64,000 bases of DNA from Terriglobia bacterium (GTDB taxonomy: Bacteria > Acidobacteriota > Terriglobia > Bryobacterales > Bryobacteraceae): positions 124,001 through 188,000 of the forward strand of contig JAIQFI010000001.1 of the NCBI GenBank assembly GCA_020073345.1. Reading direction: 5' to 3'. The notes below the pieces were generated by a model that was given only the letters and a program-made list of their open reading frames with translations, was not told the origin of the DNA and searched no databases. The position numbers and the translations under genes are program-made. Each line of letters opens with the position of its first letter. Positions within the stretch are counted from its first letter, which is position 1. This document shows, piece after piece, positions 18,563-27,101 of the stretch.

Positions 18563-19648
18563 TTAATCGTACGCGAGGGCTTCGATCGCATCCTGCCGCG
18601 CCGCGCGCAGGCCGGGGTACAGCGCCCCAACAACCGAGCCGGCCAGCGCGATCCCCGTGACCGTCAGATACCAATCGGGGACGATTTCCTGCGGCATGGA
18701 CGCAGCGAACGTCGCCATCAGCGCACGTGTCCCATAAGTCATCAATATTCCGACAGCGGTTCCCACCAACGCCAGCAGCACGGTTTCGCGCATAAGAATT
18801 CCGACGATGTATGCCGGCGACGCTCCCAGGGCTTTCAGAATCCCAATTTCACGGGTACGCTCCAGCACGGCAGTGTACATGGAGAGACAGACCACCAGGA
18901 ATCCGATCAAGACCGCCACGCCGATCACCACCTTTGTGAACGCTTCGATATAAGGAACGCTGTTCGTACTGAATAACGACACAAAGTCCTCGATCGAATC
19001 GACCTTGTAGGTGGGCAGTTGCTTCTGAAATGCGCCGATGACGGCGCGGGTGTTTGCCGGATCGTCGAGCTTGACGTAGATCGTGGAGACCAAATCGTGG
19101 GCGGAATACAGTTCCTGCGCCCTGGCGATATCGGTGAAGGTCCGGGAGAGCTTTCCTTGCTCGACAATACCGGATACGCGCCAAGCGTGGCCGAAATCGA
19201 TCGTGCTTCCCGGCTTAAGATGGTGCTGCTGGGCGAAGACTTCGTCGACCACCAGGTCATCGGGATCCTGAAACAGCCTGCCCTTGATGAGTTTCAGTCC
19301 GCCGCTCATCGCATTGAATTCCTCCAGGTGAATGCCGGTGATGGAACTGAATGAGTCGATGTACTTGACGAACGTTCCCGTGGCCATGGCGACGTGCGGC
19401 TGAGCGCGCACCACGTTGACGATCTTCTCCGGCATGGTGTAGGAGAACGTGAACCCGGAGCTCTCCGGCGGACGGATGAGGATATCCGCGCCCGTGCCCC
19501 GCGAACGGGCCGCCATGTCACCCAGCACCCCGCGGCTGAGGCCCACGAGCGTGAGGATCAGGGTGACCTCGACGCCAATCGCGATGACGCTCAGCAGAGT
19601 CCGCACCGGACGGTGCTTCAGATTCTCGAAAACCAGACGATGGATCAA
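18563..19648 (-). CDS. ABC transporter permease (FtsX/MacB type)
   Basis: A 361-residue permease with the FtsX/MacB topology: one N-terminal helix (about 15-40), a large periplasmic domain (about 45-235) and three C-terminal helices (about 240-350). ERTREIGILKALGASPAYIVG after the second helix is the coupling motif of this class. It follows rsmE by only 4 bases and precedes its ATPase, so the operon order is rsmE-permease-ATPase. It would act as a homodimer with two ATPases; no MacA-like adaptor is present. Confidence 0.9.
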   Translation of the reverse strand: MIHRLVFENLKHRPVRTLLSVIAIGVEVTLILTLVGLSRGVLGDMAARSRGTGADILIRPPESSGFTFSYTMPEKIVNVVRAQPHVAMATGTFVKYIDSFSSITGIHLEEFNAMSGGLKLIKGRLFQDPDDLVVDEVFAQQHHLKPGSTIDFGHAWRVSGIVEQGKLSRTFTDIARAQELYSAHDLVSTIYVKLDDPANTRAVIGAFQKQLPTYKVDSIEDFVSLFSTNSVPYIEAFTKVVIGVAVLIGFLVVCLSMYTAVLERTREIGILKALGASPAYIVGILMRETVLLALVGTAVGILMTYGTRALMATFAASMPQEIVPDWYLTVTGIALAGSVVGALYPGLRAARQDAIEALAYD

Positions 19649-19652
19649 CGTC

Positions 19653-20375
19653 CTATCTTAGCAGCCAAGCCTGAGAAATCACCGCGAGCGCGGCGATCAC
19701 GGCTGTTTCGGCGCGCAAGATCAACGGTCCCATCGAGACTGGGATCCATCCGGCGGCAGCAAAAGCGCCGTGTTCGTCGTCCGTCCAGCCACCTTCCGGG
19801 CCGGTGAGGATGTTAACGGTATCCTGCACGGTGCGCACGGCGGGGAGCGCCCTCATGAGCGGCACTGCTCCCGGGGTTTCGTCCAGCACGTAGCGATAGG
19901 TCCCCGCACGAGCTAGTGCCTGGGCCAGCGGAACAGGTTCAGTGATCTCCGGGAGAAGCGTCCGGCGAGATTGTTGGCTGGCTTCGAGCGCGATCCTCCG
20001 CCAGCGCTCGACTCGTTTAGCAGCAGCCTTCTCCAGGCCGCGATCGCTGCGGGTTGCTTCCACCGGGACGATTTCACTCACGCCCAGCTCGGTAGCTTTT
20101 TCTACAATCCATTCAAAACGATCGAACTTAATGAGCGCAGCGTATAGCTCGACGCGCGCTGAGGGCTCCGGGGGCGGAAGTTTTTCCAGCGTCCGAAAAA
20201 CGACGCTTTCTTTGCGGGCGGTCTCAATCTCGGCCAGATACACATCGCGGTTATCGGAGATTTCGTAACGCTGTCCCGCTTCCACGCGCAGCACGCGGGT
20301 CAGGTGACGAGCCTCGTCGCCTTCGATCTGGGCCTTGCCGTTGCGGACCTCATTGACAAAAAAACGCCGTCTCAC
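19653..20375 (-). CDS. rsmE: 16S rRNA (uracil-1498-N3)-methyltransferase
   Basis: A 240-residue SPOUT methyltransferase that modifies U1498 of 16S rRNA. An N-terminal PUA-like part (about 1-70, RRFFVNEVRNGKAQIEGDEA, HLTRVLR) is followed by the knotted domain with EWIVEKATELGVSEIVP and ILTGPEGGWTDDE, both RsmE signatures. I chose GTG 20375, which gives the usual N terminus; the frame is open further upstream only through the ruvA region. It is divergent from ruvA with 23 bases between start codons and heads a five-gene minus-strand operon. Confidence 0.9.
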   Translation of the reverse strand: MRRRFFVNEVRNGKAQIEGDEARHLTRVLRVEAGQRYEISDNRDVYLAEIETARKESVVFRTLEKLPPPEPSARVELYAALIKFDRFEWIVEKATELGVSEIVPVEATRSDRGLEKAAAKRVERWRRIALEASQQSRRTLLPEITEPVPLAQALARAGTYRYVLDETPGAVPLMRALPAVRTVQDTVNILTGPEGGWTDDEHGAFAAAGWIPVSMGPLILRAETAVIAALAVISQAWLLR

Positions 20376-20384
20376 CTTTTTCCG

Positions 20385-20391
20385 TATCCTA
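20385..20391. promoter_or_regulatory. Shared divergent -10-like palindrome between rsmE and ruvA
   Basis: On the plus strand TATCCT (20385-20390) ends exactly 8 bases before the ruvA ATG. On the minus strand TAGGAT (20386-20391) ends 10 bases before the rsmE GTG. The two hexamers overlap, so one short patch may start both transcripts. Confidence 0.45.
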
Positions 20392-20398
20392 GGTTTTA

Positions 20399-20998
20399 AT
20401 GATCGCCCATCTGCGGGGGACGCTTCTCGAAAAACATCCGAACCTGGTGATCGTCGACACCGGAGGCGTCGGCTACGAAGTGACGATTCCCGTATCGGCT
20501 TATTCGTCACTGCCGGAAACGGGCGCCGAAGTGCAGCTTCACATCCACACCCACGTGCGGGAAGACGCTCTCTTACTGTTCGGATTCGTATCGGCCGCGG
20601 ACAAAGCTCTGTTTGAGAAACTGATCACGGTGAGCGGCATCGGGCCCAAGCTGGCCGTGACGGCGCTGGGCGGGCTGACGGCGCCCGATCTGGCGGCGGC
20701 CATCCGCGAAGGATCCGTCGAGCAATTGGTGCGGATTCCCGGCGTCGGCAAGAAGACAGCCGAGCGCATGGTGCTGGAATTGCGCGACAAACTCGACCTG
20801 CTGCCGGGCATCGCACGCGCAGCCGCTGCCTCTGCCAAAAGCGCGTTCAACACCACCGAAGAAGACGTGATTTCGGCGCTGGCAAATTTTGGAGTCGCGC
20901 GGCCGGCGGCCGAAGCGGCGGTAACCAGAGCTAAATCGGCCAGCGAAGGGAACGATTTTGACAGGCTATTCCGCAGGGCCTTGAAGTTGGTTCGATAG
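20399..20998 (+). CDS. ruvA: Holliday junction branch migration protein RuvA
   Basis: A 199-residue protein that binds Holliday junctions as a tetramer and loads RuvB. It shows the N-terminal OB domain (about 1-63, MIAHLRGTLLEK, GVGYEVTIP), the helix-hairpin-helix domain (KLITVSGIGPKLAVTALGG, RIPGVGKKTAERMVLELRDKL) and the C-terminal RuvB-binding domain (about 150-199, EEDVISALANFGVARPAAEA). ruvB follows after 24 bases, as in most genomes, but ruvC is not adjacent. Confidence 0.96.
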   Translation: MIAHLRGTLLEKHPNLVIVDTGGVGYEVTIPVSAYSSLPETGAEVQLHIHTHVREDALLLFGFVSAADKALFEKLITVSGIGPKLAVTALGGLTAPDLAAAIREGSVEQLVRIPGVGKKTAERMVLELRDKLDLLPGIARAAAASAKSAFNTTEEDVISALANFGVARPAAEAAVTRAKSASEGNDFDRLFRRALKLVR

Positions 20999-21008
20999 AC
21001 GTTCCTAG

Positions 21009-21014
21009 TACACT
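21009..21014 (+). promoter_or_regulatory. -10-like hexamer TACACT before ruvB
   Basis: TACACT ends exactly 8 bases before the ruvB ATG, and a TTGGTT sequence lies 16 bases further upstream (20987-20992). There is no Shine-Dalgarno site. ruvB may therefore have its own start site in addition to read-through from ruvA. Confidence 0.45.
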
Positions 21015-21022
21015 GTAACTTC

Positions 21023-22048
21023 ATGCGCGAAGATGGCATTGTTTCCGCGTCGCTCAATGAAGATGAGCGGCAATTCGAGGCGACGCTCCGCCCGCACAAA
21101 CTAGCCGACTTCGCCGGCCAGACCAAGGTCAAGGAGAATCTCGCCATCGCCATCGAGGCGGCGCGGCGCCGCGGCGAGGCCATGGACCACGTGCTGCTGT
21201 ACGGCCCGCCGGGCCTGGGCAAGACCACCCTCGCCGGGATCATCGCCGCCGAGCTGGGCGTGACCATCCAGCAGACCTCGGGACCCGTGCTTCAGAAGAA
21301 ACTCGACCTGGTCGGCATCCTCAGCAATATCCAGGAGCGCGAGGTTTTCTTCATCGATGAGATTCACCGGCTGCTGCCCGACGTGGAGGAGATGATTTAT
21401 TCAGCGCTCGAAGATTTCCGGATGGACATCCTGATAGGCACCGGCCCCGGCGCGCGCACGGTGGCCATGGAACTGAAGAAATTCACGGCCATCGGCGCGA
21501 CGACGCGGCAGGGACTAATTAGTGCCCCACTGCGCGGACGCTTCGGGCTGGTCCTGCGGCTGAATCACTACGAAGTGGACGAATTGGCGCGGATCGTGGC
21601 GCGCTCGGCACGCCTGCTCGAGATCCAGGTGGACACCCCCGGCGCCGAGGAAATCGCAAGGCGCAGCCGGGGGACCCCGCGCATCGCCAATCGCCTGCTC
21701 CGGCGTGTGCGGGATTATGCGCAAGTACGGGCTGCGGGACATGTTGACGCGGAAGTCGCGCAACGAGCGCTGGACCTGCTCGAAGTGGATCGCTTTGGGC
21801 TCGACGAGATCGACCAGAAAATCATGCTCACGGTGCTCGAAAAGTATAGCGGAGGGCCGGTCGGCCTGAACACCATCGCCGCGTCGATCGACGAGGAGCC
21901 GGACACCATCGAGGAAGTCTACGAGCCGTATCTGATCCAGCTCGGGTTCCTGGACCGGACGCCGCGCGGCCGCATGGCCACGGAACGGGCCTTCGAATAC
22001 TTCAAGATTCCCAGGCGCATTCGCGGCGCTCAAAACACGCTTTTTTGA
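21023..22048 (+). CDS. ruvB: Holliday junction branch migration ATPase RuvB
   Basis: A 341-residue AAA+ motor that drives branch migration with RuvA. It has Walker A GPPGLGKTTLA, Walker B FIDEIHRL, sensor 1 and the arginine finger region GATTRQGLISAPLRGRFG, and the C-terminal winged helix (about 260-335) with RTPRGRMATERAFEYF. All are normal. The stop overlaps the folK start (TGATG). Confidence 0.97.
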   Translation: MREDGIVSASLNEDERQFEATLRPHKLADFAGQTKVKENLAIAIEAARRRGEAMDHVLLYGPPGLGKTTLAGIIAAELGVTIQQTSGPVLQKKLDLVGILSNIQEREVFFIDEIHRLLPDVEEMIYSALEDFRMDILIGTGPGARTVAMELKKFTAIGATTRQGLISAPLRGRFGLVLRLNHYEVDELARIVARSARLLEIQVDTPGAEEIARRSRGTPRIANRLLRRVRDYAQVRAAGHVDAEVAQRALDLLEVDRFGLDEIDQKIMLTVLEKYSGGPVGLNTIAASIDEEPDTIEEVYEPYLIQLGFLDRTPRGRMATERAFEYFKIPRRIRGAQNTLF

Positions 22049-22530
22049 TGAAGACGGCGTATTTGGGACTGGGGTCAAACCTGGGCGATCGCACGGCCAA
22101 TCTGGCGCAAGCCAGCAAGCTCCTGACCAGCGAACGGCTACGTGTCACGCGCCAGTCTTCGATTTGGGAAACCGCGCCGCGCGACGTCCTCGATCAGCCA
22201 TGGTTCCTGAACCAGGTGGTCGAAATCGAGACCGACCTGTTCCCGCGGCAGTTGTTCCAGCATATCCAGCGCATCGAACGCGAAATGGGGCGGCTGCAAC
22301 GAACGCCCAAAGGACCGCGGCTGATCGACCTCGACATTCTGCTGTATGGGAACGCGGTGGTAAAGTCGCCCGATCTTGAGATCCCGCATCCTCGAATGAC
22401 CGAACGCCGGTTCGTGCTGGCGCCGCTGGCCGAACTCGCGCCGGATCTGCGTCATCCGGTCTTGAAACGAACCGTGCGGGAGCTACTGGGGGAGGTCGCC
22501 GGGCAGGAGGCGAAAAAGCATCAAACCTGA
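22048..22530 (+). CDS. folK: 2-amino-4-hydroxy-6-hydroxymethyldihydropteridine pyrophosphokinase
   Basis: A 160-residue HPPK that transfers pyrophosphate to the pterin in folate synthesis. It shows the N-terminal AYLGLGSNLGDR, the central FLNQVVEIETD and RLIDLDILLYGN, and the C-terminal HPRMTERRFVLAPLAELAP; all are diagnostic. The ATG at 22048 overlaps the ruvB stop. The last 10 bases overlap the convergent CorC-type gene. A folK next to ruvB rather than folP/folB is a local arrangement. Confidence 0.94.
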   Translation: MKTAYLGLGSNLGDRTANLAQASKLLTSERLRVTRQSSIWETAPRDVLDQPWFLNQVVEIETDLFPRQLFQHIQRIEREMGRLQRTPKGPRLIDLDILLYGNAVVKSPDLEIPHPRMTERRFVLAPLAELAPDLRHPVLKRTVRELLGEVAGQEAKKHQT

Positions 22531-23852
22531 GTCTCCGCCGGCCGCTGGGTGACGATCTTCACCTTGGCGATGCGGTTGCGATCCATCTCCTGCACGATAA
22601 ACGTGTGAGCTTCGTGCGTCACGGAATCGCCCGGCGCGGGAATATAGCCCAGGCGGAACAGCAAGAATCCGGCCAGAGTCTCGAAGCCGGCGTCGCCCGG
22701 CAGCTCGATTCCGTACTGCGAAGCCAGATCGCGGATGCTGGTGCCGCCGTCTACCTCGATCACTAACGCTCCGGCCACGGGCAGAGGGCGGCGCACGTCA
22801 TGCTCATCGCCGATTTCACCGAACACCTGCTCCAGCACGTCCTCCAACGTGACCATGCCGGTGATGGTCCCGAATTCGTCCACCACCATCGCCAGATGGG
22901 TGTGATGCTCGCGAAATTCGTCCACCAGTTGGTTCAACGGCTTAGTCTCGGGCACCACCAGCACCTCGCGCAGGTAACGCCGCAGGCGGAACGGAATCGC
23001 GGGCTGGCGGCGATCGGTGGCGTTCTTCCGTTCGCGCCAGACGCGCACCAGGTCCTTGTAATGGACGAATCCGATGATGTGCTCGGGCTTATCTTCGTAG
23101 ACCGGAATGCGCGAATACTTGTGTTCCAGCGTGATGCGTAGAAGCTCGTCCAGGCTCGCCTCGGCCGACACCGAGACGATGTCGATGCGCGGCGTCATGA
23201 TCTCGCGCGCGTAGATTTCCTTCAACCCGAGCAGCTTCTGGATCGCGTCCTCCTCGAATGTTTCCAGGTGCCCCTCGCGGCGGCTGGACTCGAGAATGAA
23301 CTTGAGCTCCTCGGCCGAATGTCCTCCGCCTCCGTGCCCCTTAAGACCCAAGGCTCGGGACAAGCCCGCCGAGGTGCGTTCGACGACAAAGACAAACGGG
23401 GCGGAGATGCGGTAGAAGATCAGCAGCACGGGCGCGACGAGAAGCGCCAAGCGGTCCGCCTTATCCAGCGCCAGGTTCTTGGGGACGACCTCGCCGATTA
23501 CCACGTGCACGAAGCTCATCGCCAGGAACGCGAGCGCGAAACTCGCGCCGTGGAGGAATACTTCGCGAGCTGGCGTAAGCACGGGCGCGAACCAGCCTAG
23601 GATGAGGTTGTACAGAGTCTGCTCGCCGGCCCAGCCCAGCCCCAAACTCGCCAGCGTGACGCCAACCTGGGTGACGCTCAGCAGCCGTTCGGGATTCGCC
23701 AGCAGCTCCAGCGCGGCGCGCGCGGAAACATTCCCCTGACCGGCCAGCTCCGCGAGCCGGGAGCGCCGGACCGACACCAGCGCCACTTCGGCAGCGGCAA
23801 AGAAACCGTTCAGGGCGACGATGGCCAGCAGTAATGTAAAGCGGAGAGACAT
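22521..23852 (-). CDS. CNNM/CorC family transporter-like protein (DUF21, CBS pair, CorC domain)
   Basis: A 443-residue membrane protein. The DUF21 transmembrane domain (about 1-190, with LNGFFAAAEVALVSVRRSR and MSFVHVVIGEVVPKNLA), a CBS pair (about 205-330, REIMTPRIDIVSVSAEAS, HTHLAMVVDEFGTITGMVTLEDVLEQVFGEI) and a CorC/HlyC C-terminal domain (about 345-435) are all visible. Members are implicated in magnesium or other divalent cation efflux; the old name haemolysin is misleading. It is convergent with folK. Confidence 0.92.
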   Translation of the reverse strand: MSLRFTLLLAIVALNGFFAAAEVALVSVRRSRLAELAGQGNVSARAALELLANPERLLSVTQVGVTLASLGLGWAGEQTLYNLILGWFAPVLTPAREVFLHGASFALAFLAMSFVHVVIGEVVPKNLALDKADRLALLVAPVLLIFYRISAPFVFVVERTSAGLSRALGLKGHGGGGHSAEELKFILESSRREGHLETFEEDAIQKLLGLKEIYAREIMTPRIDIVSVSAEASLDELLRITLEHKYSRIPVYEDKPEHIIGFVHYKDLVRVWRERKNATDRRQPAIPFRLRRYLREVLVVPETKPLNQLVDEFREHHTHLAMVVDEFGTITGMVTLEDVLEQVFGEIGDEHDVRRPLPVAGALVIEVDGGTSIRDLASQYGIELPGDAGFETLAGFLLFRLGYIPAPGDSVTHEAHTFIVQEMDRNRIAKVKIVTQRPAETQV

Positions 23853-23862
23853 TTTAGTCCGC

Positions 23863-23868
23863 TAGAAT
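23863..23868 (+). promoter_or_regulatory. -10-like hexamer TAGAAT before the penicillin acylase family gene
   Basis: TAGAAT ends 6 bases before the TTG at 23875. The only GGAG nearby (23870-23873) is one base from that codon, too close for a normal Shine-Dalgarno site. Confidence 0.35.
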
Positions 23869-23874
23869 TGGAGT

Positions 23875-26091
23875 TTGCTATTCAATACGCCGCTGTTACG
23901 GGCGATCAATCTGAGCATAGCGGTTTTGCTGGTTGCACTCGTAGGCGCCGCGTACTGGCTCGCCTGGCGGCCTCTGCCCCAGACTTCGGGCGAGATCGTC
24001 GCGCCGATTGCCGCGCGAGCTACCGTGGTGCGCGACGCGCTGGGGGTACCGCACATTTCCGCGTCGTCGTGGGAGGATGCCATCTTCCTGCAGGGCTACG
24101 TCACGGCGCAGGATCGAATGTGGCAGATGGACGCGCTCCGCCGGCTGGCCGCGGGAGAGCTGGCGGAAGTGGTCGGCCCCTCGGCGCTCAATCAGGATCA
24201 GGAATCGCGGCGGCTGCGCCTGTCGCGCATCGCCCAGGCTCAGGCGAGAACCCTGGCGCCGGAAGCCAAAACAATTTTCGCGGCGTATGCCCGCGGCGTG
24301 AACTACTATCTGGAAACACATCGGAGCAATCTGCCTCTGGAGTTCACGCTGTTGAACTATCAACCGCGCCCCTGGCGAATCGAGGACACGTTGCTGGCGG
24401 GCTTGCAGATGTATCGCATGCTCACCACGTCCTGGCCGGAGGAGATCCGCAAGCTGCACATGCTCGAAAAAGGCGACAAGGAAAAGGTCGAGTTCCTTTA
24501 CCCGACCCGCACTGGAACGGAAGTGGCTCCAGGCTCGAACGCGTGGGCGATTTCCGGCACTCACACCGCCAGCGGCAAGCCTATTCTGGCGGGCGACCCG
24601 CATCTGGATTGGTCCATCCCGTCGCCGTGGTACCTGGTGCATCTCAAAGCTGGAGATTTGGACGTCACGGGCGCATCGCTGCCCGGTGTTCCGGCGGTGA
24701 TCCTGGGCCACAACCGGCGCGTCGCCTGGAGCGTGACGAATCTCGAATTCGACGTCCAGGATCTCTACAAAGAGCAAATCAACGCCCAGACCGGCCGGTA
24801 TCAAGTGAACGGCCAGACACGGCAGGCAGCGCTGGAGCGCGATTGGATCGGCGTGAAGGGACAGAAGCCCTTGCAATCGGACACCTGGCTCACCGCGCAC
24901 GGACCGGTGTTTCTGAACGATGAAGGACAAAACTACTCGCTTCGCTGGGCGGCGGCCGAGATCGCCAAAATGGAGTTTCCTTTCCTGGCGATGGACCGCG
25001 CCCGCAATTGGGAGGAGTTCAATCAAGCCCTGCGGCGATACTCCGGCCCCGGGCAGAATTTCGTGTACGCGGATGTGGACGGGAACATCGGGTATCACGC
25101 GGCGGGCCTGCTACCGAACCGCCAGGGCTGCCGCGGAGATGTTCCGGCGGATGGCTCCACCAACAGTTGCGAATGGTCGGGCGCCATTCCCTACGACGAT
25201 CTCCCGCAGGTGTTCAATCCACAATCCGGGATCATCGCGTCCGCGAACCAGGATCCGTTTCCCGAAAAATATCGCTACCCGGTGAACGGTGGTTTCGCTC
25301 CTCCCTACCGCGCGCGCGAAATCCGCAACCTGCTTTCGCAGCGTGAGAAATGGAAGCCCGAGGATATGCTGGGCGTCCAGAAGGACGTGTACTCGGACTA
25401 TCTGAGCTCTCTGGCGCGCCAAGCCGTGCAGGCTTGGGACAAACAGCCGAATTCGAGCGCCCAGATGCGTGCCGCAGCAGACGTGTTGCGGACCTGGAAC
25501 GGACAAACGGAGAAGAAGACCGCAGCTCCGATGGTAGCGGCGCTGCTGGACACCGAGCTGCGCCAGGCCGCCGCAAAGGCTGCCGCACCGGGCGCCGAAG
25601 GTGAATATGCCGCGCGGATGGCTCCCGTGGTGATCGAACGGCTATTGCGCGAACGCCCTGCGGGCTGGTTCAAGAACTACGATGAACTATTGGTAAACTC
25701 GCTGGCCGCCGCCGTCGGCGCGGGAGAAAAGATGCAGGGATCGAACGTCGCCGCATGGGACTACGGGCAATGGATCGAGCTGCGTCTGGTTCACCCGGTA
25801 GGCGGCCAACTGCCGGTGATCGGACGATACTTCAACATTGGCCCGGTCCCCATGAGCGGATCGTCCAGCAGCATCAAGCAGACCACGCAGCGCTTGGGGC
25901 CCTCGCTGCGCATGGTGATCGACCTCGCAAACCTGGATCAATCGCAGGCCAACATCGTCAGCGGCGAATCCGGGCACGTATTGTCGAAACACTACAAGGA
26001 CCAGTGGGGTTCTTACTACGGCGGAACGAGTTTTCCGATGCAGTTCGACAAAGTCAAAGCGAAGGACACGCTGGTCGTGAATCCGCAGTAA
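23875..26091 (+). CDS. Penicillin acylase family protein (N-terminal nucleophile amidase)
   Basis: A 738-residue secreted or membrane-anchored protein with an N-terminal hydrophobic segment (about 13-30). It belongs to the penicillin G acylase / acyl-homoserine-lactone acylase (PvdQ) family. The precursor would be cut before Ser221 in APGSNAWAISG, releasing the nucleophile; HNRRVAWSVTN and the late motif SGESGHVLSKHYKDQ are also typical. The substrate may be a penicillin, an AHL or another amide. The TTG start is the only in-frame candidate before the hydrophobic segment, so the exact start is uncertain. A repeat element directly follows the stop. Confidence 0.88.
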   Translation: MLFNTPLLRAINLSIAVLLVALVGAAYWLAWRPLPQTSGEIVAPIAARATVVRDALGVPHISASSWEDAIFLQGYVTAQDRMWQMDALRRLAAGELAEVVGPSALNQDQESRRLRLSRIAQAQARTLAPEAKTIFAAYARGVNYYLETHRSNLPLEFTLLNYQPRPWRIEDTLLAGLQMYRMLTTSWPEEIRKLHMLEKGDKEKVEFLYPTRTGTEVAPGSNAWAISGTHTASGKPILAGDPHLDWSIPSPWYLVHLKAGDLDVTGASLPGVPAVILGHNRRVAWSVTNLEFDVQDLYKEQINAQTGRYQVNGQTRQAALERDWIGVKGQKPLQSDTWLTAHGPVFLNDEGQNYSLRWAAAEIAKMEFPFLAMDRARNWEEFNQALRRYSGPGQNFVYADVDGNIGYHAAGLLPNRQGCRGDVPADGSTNSCEWSGAIPYDDLPQVFNPQSGIIASANQDPFPEKYRYPVNGGFAPPYRAREIRNLLSQREKWKPEDMLGVQKDVYSDYLSSLARQAVQAWDKQPNSSAQMRAAADVLRTWNGQTEKKTAAPMVAALLDTELRQAAAKAAAPGAEGEYAARMAPVVIERLLRERPAGWFKNYDELLVNSLAAAVGAGEKMQGSNVAAWDYGQWIELRLVHPVGGQLPVIGRYFNIGPVPMSGSSSSIKQTTQRLGPSLRMVIDLANLDQSQANIVSGESGHVLSKHYKDQWGSYYGGTSFPMQFDKVKAKDTLVVNPQ

Positions 26092-26094
26092 CGC

Positions 26095-26141
26095 GGCAGA
26101 GCCGGTTAGAAACGGGCACGCAGGTTAGAAACCTGCCCCAC
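26095..26141 (-). repeat. Double-hairpin repeat, intergenic copy
   Basis: Read on the minus strand it starts GTGGGGC, followed by a hairpin GCAGGTT/AACCTGC (26120-26136) and a second, imperfect one GCCCGTT/AACCGGC (26101-26117). The same layout (GTGGGGC plus two small hairpins) occurs at 47560-47602. It lies between the acylase stop and the end of a pseudogene. Confidence 0.65.
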
Positions 26142-26147
26142 AAACTT

Positions 26148-26995
26148 CTAAAGGTGCTTTCGGTCCTTCTCGTTTTCGGCGCAGTACCACTCCAGAATGT
26201 CCGTGTCGGGAAGCAGGCGATGCGTCACCTTGACCGAGAACGGCTTGGTGTACGTCTTCGGATCGTCGATGGTGATTTGCACGTCCATGTGGCCGAAATC
26301 GCGCCGGTGGAAACGTTCGGTCACGCGCATATCTTCGCTGTGAGGATGGCCGAGAGCGTCCAGCCAGGTCTTGTCGTTGATTCCGCGAGTCTCCACCACC
26401 AGAGTGTCGCCTTCCCAGCGGCCCACCGAGTACCCCATCCACAACGGCTGTGGATCGCCGGGAAACTTGCGGCCGTCGGTGTATACCTGGCGCGAGGTGC
26501 CGTCTCCTTCGAGCAGCATCACGATCAATCCCGGCGTTTGGACGATCTTGGTCGGAAAGGGAGAGAAGCATGCCGAACGGTACGCCACCGGGCAGACAGT
26601 GGGATGTCGGTATATCCAGTCCCAAAACCTGGTTGCGCTTCCCGAACAGCTCATTGAATTCCGGCCGCATCGGTGACTCTTCGGGCTTATAGTCCGCAAG
26701 AATGTTGATCAGGTACTTGTTAAATGTCCGCGGATCGTCCCCGGGCACCGCCAGCGCCCCGATATCGCCAAACATCGCCGTCAGTTCGGCCAGCGGCGTC
26801 GGCTCCGCCTGCCAGATTCCTGAGAGGTCGGACTTGCCGTTCACGCGGGGCGCCGGTGCGGAAAGATTCACTTTGCCATCTTTTGTGCGGGGAGCCCCGG
26901 GCGTCGGATGATTCACCCAATTGACCGTTTACTGAGTACGGAGCGCTCATATACGCGCCCACCAACATCGTCAAGATCGAGAAACGAATGCGCAT
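26148..26995 (-). pseudogene. Frameshifted gene of the secreted DLSGIW paralogue family
   Basis: Reading 5' to 3', a signal peptide (MRIRFSILTMLVGAYMSA) is in one frame from 26995. After about 26922 the sequence continues in another frame (VNHPTPGAPRTKDGKVN, then KSDLSGIW). After about 26565 it shifts again to reach FPTKIVQTPG, MGYSVGRWEGDTLVVETRGI and DDPKTYTKPF, ending at 26148. Joined, the pieces give a normal product of the same family as the genes at 56017-57744. Each shift is explained by one extra base, in both cases a T on the coding strand. Two independent shifts favour a true pseudogene over a read error, but sequencing error cannot be excluded. Confidence 0.8.
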
Positions 26996-27101
26996 ACGAT
27001 TTATCCTAGACTACGAGGAACCGAAACAAGGACGGGATCGCATGTTGCTGGAGGAGGCTATCGCCATCGGCGGCGCGTTCGTCGTGGTCTCTCGATTCTA
27101 G
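26988..27101 (+). CDS. Possible 37-residue protein or gene remnant
   Basis: The only content of the gap between the pseudogene and the next minus-strand gene is an ATG frame of 37 codons on the plus strand, overlapping the pseudogene's start codon region by 8 bases and the next gene's stop by 4. The product has a charged N-terminal half (DYEEPKQGRDR) and a hydrophobic tail (AIGGAFVVVSRF). It has no Shine-Dalgarno site and resembles no family I know. It may be the end of a decayed gene or chance. Confidence 0.2.
   Translation: MRIRFILDYEEPKQGRDRMLLEEAIAIGGAFVVVSRF

Noticed and set aside
17879-18976. A 365-codon plus-strand open frame opposite the ABC transporter genes
   Set aside because: Shadow of the ATPase and permease genes, whose Walker and signature motifs fix the coding strand.
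20353-20358. A perfect TTGACA that might be the ruvA -35 box
   Set aside because: It is 26 bases from the TATCCT hexamer, too far for a normal promoter, and lies in rsmE coding sequence.
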